The notes under the pieces were generated by a model that made no database searches, was not told the DNA's origin, and saw nothing but the letters and a program-made list of their open reading frames with translations. A stretch of 64,000 nt of DNA from contig CALYLX010000088.1 in NCBI GenBank assembly GCA_944990035.1, positions 124,001 through 188,000 of the forward strand, given 5' to 3'. The position numbers and the translations under genes are program-made. The stretch is from Clitopilus passeckerianus. Its lineage: Eukaryota; Basidiomycota; Agaricomycetes; Agaricales; Entolomataceae. Below are positions 55,801-64,000 of this stretch, in pieces (position 1 is the first letter of the stretch; every line of letters begins with the position of its first letter).

Positions 55801-57900
55801 TTAATCATTCCTGACCAAAACCATCGAGGAATTCTCGCGGTCAAACTTGTCAATATCCTCCAGCCGTCGACCCAAACCAACGAAAACGAGGCAATGAATA
55901 AAAAAACAAGGTAGAAGTACATAGTTTGCGTACAGGAATAAAAAGGGCATTCAAGACGATCCGAATTAGATAGAACCTCCAGCCAAAGCTCGCTATTCCA
56001 AGAGGGGTTACTTGAACCACAACGTAATTTGATATCTGCAACGGCTCGATGACGAACATGGTTTAGATGCTTCGGTGAATATAGAAGCGTACCAGTGAGA
56101 CGCCGCACCGGCAGGGGTTCCACAGGCTCTCGTTGGCGAGCAATTAATCTCGGTTGGATAGAGCCATGGTACACCCTGTTAGCGACAAAATATTAGGACT
56201 AAGGGTGCAGAACACAGGGAGGAGAAAACATGCCTGCCAGCAGATTCCCAAGATTACATGGTACAAGAAGAAAAAAACAGTGGCCGCAGCGCCAACGCTC
56301 TTCCCGACTCCGGGGTCGCTAGAGTGAGCAAGCAACCCCGATATACAAGCGTAACATATACATTGGCCAGTTGCGCCCCACAGCAAGAGTTTACGCACAC
56401 CGAAATCTCAACCAGGAAAAGTCCGAAGAAGGCAAAGATGAGATGCGATACTGAATTCCATGCGGCCAGGAGACGCGCTAGAATCAGCGACAAGCCAACT
56501 GAATTCTGGAGCACGAGGGGGAGGCTGGGGAGTGGTTAGCATGTGGTACACCCAAATAGAGATTCACAGACTGACGAGTAGCTGGTGACATTGATGCCAA
56601 CAAGTTGCTGCATTCACTGGGTACCTAAAATGTTCCGTGATACAGATCTATAATTATGAACCCACGATGGCTGAAGAAAACCGCACCTTCACCAAGCGTC
56701 AAGCGTCGCAACATTCCGGCATTACCTGTGTTCCCATGTAACATATGGGACCAGATGGGTGCCATTTCTTTCTCGATATGCGCAGCTTCGAGTATCTTTT
56801 CCTTCTTGAAGATAATGGTGTCGTCGGTTGCAGACGCGCCATTTCCCTGAAGCGCAATCAGAACATTTACTCCATCCTTCTCGTGCCCGTCTGCCAAGAG
56901 CCATCATGGGTTTTTCAGGCAACCACGGGACGGTAAGAAATATGATTATGGCAAAAACGAGTTGAAAATCTACTGGGAAACACCAGGGCACGCTGCCTGG
57001 AAGGAAATTGAAACCAAAGGTCGTCCAGTTGCTTAGCGAGAATCCGCAAAATTCATCCTATACTTGGTCAAAGGGTAGCCGTAAGGGGTGAAGAGATCAT
57101 GGCTCACATCATTCCAAATACAACTAGTTTACCTCGCCAACTCGGTTTTGACGTCTCGCTTTGCCAAACGGGTGCTATAGGCGTGTTGCATGCTAAAAGT
57201 CAAATTCAATACCCACGTTCAACCATGCTTGACGCCAATGAGAGAATTGCGCTCACCCGTTTCCGAGGCCTCATTGCAAAGGTATGAAATGAGCGGCGCG
57301 GTAAACTCAAATCGAATAATATTAATTCACCTGTAATAATACGGGTCACGATCATATGAGCAACTGTGAAGGCACAGATCTGGAGAATAGCGCCGATCGA
57401 CATAGTGGTAACGCCGATTAGGAAGGTCTTCTTTCTTCCCAAGGTTTCTCCTAGAACATCACAATCAAATCAGGATCAGCTTCCGATAACATATTCTAGG
57501 GAGCAAAGAACACATTACCAAAGACAAATGTGGCTATAGCACCGAAGAAACTGATGGACATGAGTTGTTTCCACAATCAACCTGCCACCGAGTTCGGGGT
57601 GCTTACCTTTCAATGTCATACAATCATACGATAGTGCCTTGAAGCTTGGGATCTGGATTACCCATAGTATTCAGGAAGTCTTCAGTGTCAATGATGCCGC
57701 CGAAAACTCCCTAGTCGTAACCTGCGTAGATATTTACCGCCTCAGCCGGGGTTTCTAGATCGAGTATCAATGAACCATTGGTGATTTGCCGAACAATGTC
57801 ATCGCGGTGGCACACGCGACTGTCACCCATACATTGAGCTTCGTTCCGGTTAGACCGAAATAAAGCGCCTTGTGGCTGATGTCGGAGTCTTGATTGACAT
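55801..57900 (-). pseudogene. MFS sugar transporter pseudogene
   Basis: Recognisable pieces of an STP/HXT-type sugar porter lie in order on the minus strand: GVFGGIIDTEDFLNTMGNPDPKLQGTIV (about 57740-57630), GRKKTFLIGVTTMSIGAILQIC (about 57440), WLPEKPMMALG (about 56910), WSHMLHGNTGN, LVGINVTSYYSS-like sequence, then APLGIASFGW-type C-terminus and EDIDKFDREN before the TAA at 55801. The family transports hexoses with protons. Here the conserved YDQGVFGG reads YD-stop-GVFGG (TAG at about 57717) and a TGA interrupts just after GTIV. The usual YFFYPETAG segment before the C-terminal helix is also missing. Two nonsense codons in otherwise conserved sequence argue for a dead gene. Confidence 0.7.
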
Positions 57901-58607
57901 CTGAGAACTTCTCACTACACGTTTATCGTAACTTTGATTGTGAATTGAAAGAAAGAGGGTGCTTAATTATGTTGGATCTCAGTAGATTTCTTGTTGCCAA
58001 CAACGCTTTTCTCAGTCATGGGAAAGTGGGAGGTGAAGAGAAAGTTATCGCTGGATTCCGCGGTGGCCAAGACGTGCTAGACATGATAATCTTTGGTGAA
58101 TCTTAGACTCGGCTGCACCTTGAAGCACATTTCATATGATGCTACACGTGTATGCCTGCAGACATTCTTTAAGGAGAAATGTATACCGACGGCAATGTCC
58201 GTGTACGAACTCGGAAATGTCGCGTGAACATTTCTCGATGTTCTTCCGTTCTTTTATGTCCTTCCGTACCCCAATTAGTGGTACATGTGGCTGAGAAAAA
58301 GATCAGATATACGCATTGATGTAGTTTAGACGGACGGCCCACCAGTAAATGTATGGTTACCGAAATATCATTCACCTTGCGGACATCACATGCAAGCGTG
58401 TCGGAGTCAACTTTGACGCCCACAAACACAGCTCTGATGTCGGATGACAGAACCTATTAAAGGTTAGTTTGCCCCAATTTCTAACGAGTTGGTTCCCCGC
58501 TCTCAAACTCCCACTCCCTGCGGTCCCACCTCTCTCCCAGGAGAGTCGTATACTTGTCGCCATACGAAAGGTGAAGCTTCTACGAGCTATAGGATTCAGC
58601 ATTCGCC
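57901..58607. other. intergenic between pseudogene and C2H2 gene
   Basis: About 700 bases. A 70-codon plus frame at 57894-58106 and an 86-codon minus frame at 58169-58429 have no recognisable content. Taken as upstream region. Confidence 0.35.
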
Positions 58608-60242
58608 ATGGAGAACGCACCTGAAAGGTGAGTATTTCCCACCCTCAGTTCGCGCCAGCGTGTTGCAGGACGCATGTCAGGCGAAGGACCCTGAGTCCTC
58701 CAGCATTCCGTTGGTGGAAGAGAAAGTTTTTGGCTTTCTTTTGTCTGAAGTTGTGGTGATCGATTGAGCGCCTGTTCTGACCTAATCATCTATCAATTTG
58801 ACGCAGCTCGACATCCGTCCGTATGCGCCACACAGAGCAGCGATCTCAAGACTCAAGTTACGACAGCGAAAACGAGTCACGACAGTCAACGCAATCTCCA
58901 CGTCCATTAGTCCAATATGTTACCCAACCTTATGACCGAGAAGCCATGCTCAACCCGGTGCATCCCACTCTCGATGCTATCATGGCAGACCCCTCACCAG
59001 CGAACCTCAACATCACCTTGCTGGAAACTGTCACCGCTACTTATGCATGGTCGAAACTTGTTCCTGCATCAAAAATGACGGGTCCACCTGCTTTGTACAT
59101 CCAACGGAACAAGAAAAAAGAGGATGATGACTGGAGGGAACGACTGAGCGAAGCTTTGGGGTACACAGTGGAGCGCTCGAGTAGTCATCAACGTCCAACG
59201 GCCGGACTCTCTCGCAGACGCTCTATGAACCTCCCACCCATTGAATCCCTAAGGGAGCCTAGGTGCGCTTCTGTTCCCCGTTGTCTCTGTCGTATGCCGT
59301 ATGAACAAAAATTTCTTCTAGGTCGATATACGACTCGCGAAGTCTAACCTCCCCCACCACTCATCGACGGGGTTCTCGAACACCAGGCTCGGACTACCCT
59401 ATGTCCGAACCGGAGGTCGATCAATTCGATGAAGGGGAGGACGAAATCGACCCTCCAGAACCCTCGGCCGTGCGTCCGCCTGCTGCTAGCACCTCGACCC
59501 CGAGTCAAAAACCCTGGCACCACTACGCGAAGCGGGTTCAAAATCCGGCTGGTGCCTTCATGTATCTGTGTCTCTGGGGTGGAACTGAAGGCAGAGGGCC
59601 ATGTAACTACGAGAGCAAAAAACAACTGGTCAAGCGTCATATTGAGACAACCCATCTGGGTATAAAGTGAGTTGAGCTGTCCGTCCTATCCGTGGTCGGG
59701 AATTCGCCGCTAATCGAGATCCATCTCCAGACCGTATCTTTGCACTATCTGCAAGAAGTCATTCCCTCAGGTGAGTGCCCTGGATTCGGCTGCTATAACG
59801 GGAGATACTCATACGGTTGACGTCAGAAAACACACCTCGAGATCCATCTAAACGCCCAGTATACTCCTGTCCGCATTAGCAACCGCCACCATCAGCTGAC
59901 CATGTCTTACCTCTAGCACCAAGGAGAAGCCATACGAGTGCATGTACGACGGCTGCAAGGAAGCTTTCGGGGACCTGTCAAGAAGATTCAAACATTACCG
60001 AAGTGTTCACGGGTACCAACCCAAGCAATACAAGAAAAAGTTCAAGGTTGGTCTGCTTTCCCTCTGGATTTTTAGGTGGCATCTGCTGACCATTCTAGCC
60101 AATTCCCGCTTTCTAGTCGATTCTCCCACCGGAGAAACGCTTCATCAACAGTCCTCCGCAACGGCTCCCGAGGGCCCGGACGAAGAACGTGGGCACCTCG
60201 AGCTCTGTGTCGACCTTCCAGGTGACGATGCAGGAGCAGTGA
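58608..60242 (+). CDS. C2H2 zinc-finger protein
   Basis: Model: join(58608-58627, 58807-59262, 59322-59666, 59731-59770, 59827-59858, 59917-60046, 60117-60242), 382 aa; exon 1 is 20 nt (MENAPES). All phases match. The first about 250 residues are Ser/Pro/Arg-rich with an acidic patch (FDEGEDEIDPPEP). Three zinc fingers follow: an atypical one with C-x10-C (CLWGGTEGRGPC...RHIETTH), a classical one split by two introns (YLCTICKKSFPQKTHLEIHLNAH), and C-x4-C (YECMYDGCKEAFGDLSRRFKHYRSVH), joined by TKEKPYEC, the usual linker. A nuclear, DNA-binding regulator is likely. The last exon could also be read in another frame after an alternative acceptor. Confidence 0.75.
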
Positions 60243-60575
60243 TCAGGACTTCAGCAGTTTTTACAGGTTTGTATTCTCAGGGACTATTCAGTACACTTCT
60301 TAGACGATCTTTACGCTCCTTATACCCTCCATACCCCTGGTTTTCGGCTATGATTTCATACCACACTCTCATGTACCATGTTCTCGCGCAATGTTGCTTT
60401 GTCCTTGTCCATGTTAAGACCGATCTTTGTTGGTTTTGCGCCAATGTCGCCTTTCGGTCTGCGAGCCCGTGTTTGTGAGTATTGTGGTTTGCTTGTCATA
60501 GTCGTGGAATGCAATCAATGTTCCCGAAAAAGTTGCCACCACCCTGGCCAGTTTGAGTTTGAGTGTCGTTAGATT

Positions 60576-63366
60576 ATGCTGAGGGCTGCCGCTTTCTCGA
60601 GGGTATGCGCTCGACGTGAAATTAGTCGATTCTACTCTGCTGCTGCCAGAAACAACGCTTTTGATGGTGAGCACCCGTTTGCAGGCGCTAGTTTCATTGG
60701 CTGACCGGGACGCGTTCAATTTAGTTTGTGTCATCGGTGGTGGACATGCGGGATGTGAGGCAGCTGCAGGAGCCGCAAGAACAGGCGCAAAAACATTGCT
60801 GCTGACGCAAAAACTCGAAACCGTTGGAGAAATGTCATGCAACCCATCGATTGGCGGCGTCGGGAAAGGCACACTTGTGAGGGAGGTCGATGCTTTGGAC
60901 GGGGTAATGGGTCGTGTTGCAGGTATGTTTCTTCATCTTTGTCCACCGAATACCAGACCTAAACATACTGTATCTCTCAGACAAAGCCGGCATTCAATTC
61001 CATGTCCTAAATAGATCGAAAGGTGCTGCAGTTTGGGTCAGTTGTCCTGACGCCTCGATAATTAGCATTAGCTGATCCAGTTGCAGGGCCCTAGAGCGCA
61101 AATGGACCGGAAGCTCTACAAGAAAAACATGCAGGACCTGCTGTTCAACTACAATAACTTGACCATCTGGGCCGGGAGTGTCTTCGACCTGGTCTTTGAT
61201 CATTCAGACCCGACCTTAACGGACCGGTGGGGAAAGATCAAAGGCGTCAAGCTAGGTGAGCACAATTTTTCCAACCTCAGGAAGCTCCCTCATCTTGGAC
61301 TCATGTTCGTAGAATCTGGCGAAGTCATATCATGCAGCCAAGTGGTCATCTGTACAGGAACCTTCCTCTCTGGAGAAATCCACATCGGCATGAAGCGTTT
61401 CCCCGCAGGTAGACTCAACGATGCGCCGTCCCCTTCTGAAGGGCTTTCCGCCTCTCTTGCAGCGGCTGGGTTCAAGCTTGGAAGACTACAAACTGGAACG
61501 CCTGCCCGACTGGACGGGAAAACCATCAATTTCGAGGGCATGATCATCCAGGAAGGTGACAAGGTCCCAAGACCTTTCAGTTTCCTGCATAGCACAGTTC
61601 CCAATGCGGTATGTTACTAGCTTTTATGAGGCTAAGTCAGAGGTTGATAATGTGCAGGCTAACCAAGTGGCTTGCTATTTAACTGCAACAACGCCGGAGA
61701 CACATCAGGTAGTCAAGGATAACATACACCTCAGTTGTCACATCCAGGAAACGAAGAAGGGTTTGTCTCCTTCTCTCCGCTTATAGCTTCGTATGTTGAT
61801 GGCTCCCTTGACAGGTCCCCGGTACTGCCCCTCCTTGGAAGCTAAAATCCTTCGTTTTGGACACAAGGCAAAACACAACGTATGGCTGGAGCCCGAAGGT
61901 TATGACTCTGGTGCGACCTTTATCTCGCTGATGTTTCTCTATTTACTGATACCTGTCCAGACATAATCTACCCTAATGGCATATCCTGCTCTATACCCGA
62001 GGAAGTGCAAGAAGATATGATGCGCACGATACCAGGGCTAGAGAATGTCAAAATGGTTCGACCTGCGTATGGTGTCGAGTATGACCATGTAGATGCAAGA
62101 GAGCTTGGGCGTAGGTCCCCCGCGTGTACATCTTGTTCATCACTGATTTTGGGATGATTTCAGCTACCCTCGAGACCAAACGCATCAGTGGCCTGTTCCT
62201 TGCCGGCCAAATCAACGGTACCACAGGCTACGAGGAAGCTGCTGCCCAGGGGGCTGTCGCAGGCATCAATGCTGGCCTAGCTGCGTTACAACGGCCACCC
62301 ATGGTTTTAACCCGAGCAGATGGGTTTACTGGGGTTATGGTTGACGATCTCATCATCAAGGGAGCTGAGGAACCCTGTAAATATTACTCTGACTATTGTG
62401 CACCGTGCATTGCTGACAACACCCTGTTCCAGATCGTATGTTCACCTCGAGGTCGGAGTATAGGATGACTATACGTAGCGACAACGCTGACTTGAGGCTC
62501 ACGGAGAAAGGTTTGCCGAGCTTCATTCCTGCCCGTACGTTAATCTGATTGCACTCCCCGTTCTCTAGCCCGAGCGGCTGGTGTTGTTTCCGATGCACGC
62601 TGGCAGGTGTTCGAGAAGACAAGGAAGGAGATTGAGGATACGACAGCGATGCTCAAAGATTTCAAGCTGAGCCCTCAGGTCAGTTTCCAGCACTCTTCCT
62701 AGTCGCATTAGCACCTAATAAACCTACTTTAGGCTTGGGAAAAATACGGTTTTGACATCCAACGAGATGGCATCTATAGGAGGTGCGTACGAACAACAAA
62801 GGCATTCTTTCGTGACGCTCATGGGTGGTTCTTAGCGCTTTTGACCTCCTTCGCTACCCTAACATTGATTGCTCCCACCTCAAAGATGCTGTCCCCGCGT
62901 TGAGGCATGTTGATGAACGTGTTCTCATCAGAGTTGATATCGACGGTTCGTACATCTGCTTTTGGCCACCTCGCTCTGACTAAAGCTTTATCTCATTGCC
63001 TAGGCCAATACTTTCCTCATCTGACGCGTCAAACCGCCGACCTACGAGTATTCATGGAGGACGAATCCCTGATCCTGGATCCCCAGATGGACTACCAGAT
63101 GGTTGACGGACTGAGCTCGGAGGTCAAGGAGAGACTGGGCAAGGTTCGGCCTACCACGATTGTAAGTGACTTTTTCTTGTTGATTTTCCCAGATACTGAG
63201 AGTGTCACTTTAGGGCGCAGCCAAGCGCATGGAAGGCATGACACCCTCGTCAATTGTGGTTTTGCTCAGGCATGCAAAGAGGACCTTTGGGAGATCTTCC
63301 GTGGGTCAGCCACTCAACGAAGCTCTTGATGACGTTTTACAACCAGTCGGTGCTGCTGTGGCATAA
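60576..63366 (+). CDS. MTO1: mitochondrial tRNA uridine-5-carboxymethylaminomethyl modification enzyme (GidA/MnmG)
   Basis: 15 exons: 60576-60666, 60725-60922, 60981-61036, 61087-61255, 61313-61608, 61658-61760, 61815-61910, 61961-62110, 62164-62376, 62433-62510, 62569-62678, 62733-62782, 62836-62945, 63004-63161, 63214-63366; 676 aa, normal for the family. The N-terminus [20 protein letters not shown] is a mitochondrial targeting peptide. Then come the FAD dinucleotide motif [48 protein letters not shown] and [13 protein letters not shown], which carry the GidA signatures, and further on [20 protein letters not shown] and [21 protein letters not shown]. With the GTPase Mss1/MnmE it modifies wobble uridines of mitochondrial tRNAs. 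Fully intact. Confidence 0.95.
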
Positions 63367-63734
63367 TGTTCTGTTGCGCTTGCGGGAGTGACGTTAGAGA
63401 GCCGTTTATTATGAATGGGGTCAGGGATTGGCCTCGCCACCGCCGAAATCTGGGCGATCTGCTCTCTAACATTTTTGAATTTTGAGCGATAATTTACTTT
63501 TAGACGATATTAGACCTAATCTAGACTACATTGCATAATGTTACACCCATCCTGCACCTGAAAACTGAATGCAATCCGAAAGAAAGCCTGCCCAATTGTA
63601 TCCCCAAAAGGCAACAGCGTCACGTTTCCGAGAATGTTGCAAGCGCAATCGAGACGTGTCGTTTCTCGGTCTCCACACTCTCACCTCCGCTTTCCTCGCT
63701 GCCCGTAAAATTCTATAGGACGAACAGCCTAACC
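63367..63734. other. intergenic MTO1 / SPC1
   Basis: About 370 bases between two plus-strand genes: MTO1 3' end and SPC1 promoter. No gene seen. Confidence 0.4.
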
Positions 63735-64000
63735 ATGTCTTCATTTGAGGCAACTATCAAGGAGTACTTTGAGGGTACTATCGTGAGTTATCTGATTTAC
63801 CCCAGCTATCACAAATTACTGAACCTTTGGGAATGGTTGGGAACAGGATTTTATCGGGCAAAAGGACGTTGAGAAGTTGGCAAAAGTATTCTTGGTCATA
63901 GCTTCTGTGAGTCTCTGCGATACCGAATGGGAATTGAACCGGACAAGATTGATCTCTATGACTTCTCTTGCAGGTCTTTTCTTTCGTGGTGGGCTTCGCA
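63735..64000 (+). CDS. SPC1: signal peptidase complex subunit 1 (SPC12), 5' part only
   Basis: Model: join(63735-63782, 63847-63906, 63974->64000), 45 residues visible before the window edge. The ATG context is ACCATGT. The sequence reads MSSFEATIKEYFEGTI, DFIGQKDVEKLAKVFLVIAS, VFSFVVGFA: the [DE]F.GQ motif followed by the first membrane helix is the Spc1/SPCS1 pattern. In the family this small two-helix ER protein is a noncatalytic subunit of the signal peptidase complex. The remaining helix and tail lie beyond the window. Introns are GT-AG, 64 and 67 nt. Confidence 0.8.

Noticed and set aside
1..64000. CRISPR arrays, operons, ribosome binding sites
   Set aside because: The sequence is eukaryotic with spliceosomal introns; no array of regularly spaced repeats was seen.

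Overview
This window is nuclear DNA from a filamentous basidiomycete, most likely an agaricomycete. Genes are dense and heavily interrupted: nearly all introns are about 45-65 nt with GT-AG ends, and many exons are very short. The protein repertoire also fits: F-box/LRR-like proteins, a DUF2235 hydrolase, a Zn2Cys6 regulator, an ACS-family transporter and a Pth11/rhodopsin-like membrane protein. Most exon structures below were reconstructed by hand from splice signals, reading-frame phase and family conservation. No search was run, so every family name is recognition from sequence motifs.

Layout. 1-5.8 kb: 5' part of a STE24 CAAX protease gene (cut by the window edge), a hypothetical gene, an F-box gene and ATG22. 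5.8-23 kb: an accessory island built from duplications. It holds five paralogues of a small membrane protein ('Mem-1' to 'Mem-5', about 160-173 aa), all with the same four-exon layout including a 17-nt micro-exon. It also holds two paralogues of a large unknown protein ('Big-1', 'Big-2', about 850 aa) with a basic C-terminal tail, each divergently paired with a Mem gene. Broken fragments of the ATG22 5' end and a tRNA-like, repeat-rich segment lie between them. 23.5-27.4 kb: an SLC25-like carrier, a small gene with an in-frame UAG, and a second F-box gene. 28.1-34 kb: a DUF2235 hydrolase with membrane segments, a small C2-like protein and an AhpD/CMD-like protein. 34.2-39.1 kb: an ACS transporter and a Pth11-like membrane protein. 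39.6-44.5 kb: DPH3, a coiled-coil protein, mitochondrial rRNA methyltransferase MRM2 and a TFIIIC subunit. 44.5-47.1 kb: a stretch without a supportable gene. 47.1-53.5 kb: a 21-exon Zn2Cys6 transcription factor. 53.8-64 kb: a Rieske+DUF455 protein, a sugar-transporter pseudogene, a C2H2 zinc-finger gene, mitochondrial MTO1, and the start of the signal peptidase subunit SPC1 (cut by the edge).

Conserved housekeeping genes (STE24, ATG22, DPH3, MRM2, TFIIIC subunit, MTO1, SPC1) alternate with lineage-specific material. The best candidate for an undescribed system is the duplicated divergent pair Mem/Big between about 13.5 and 23 kb: a small multi-pass membrane protein and a large nuclear-looking protein, copied together, with a shared purine-rich motif in both divergent promoters. 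One Big copy carries a 4-bp frameshift and the first-cluster Mem genes show a steep identity gradient, which suggests active turnover. Its function is unknown.
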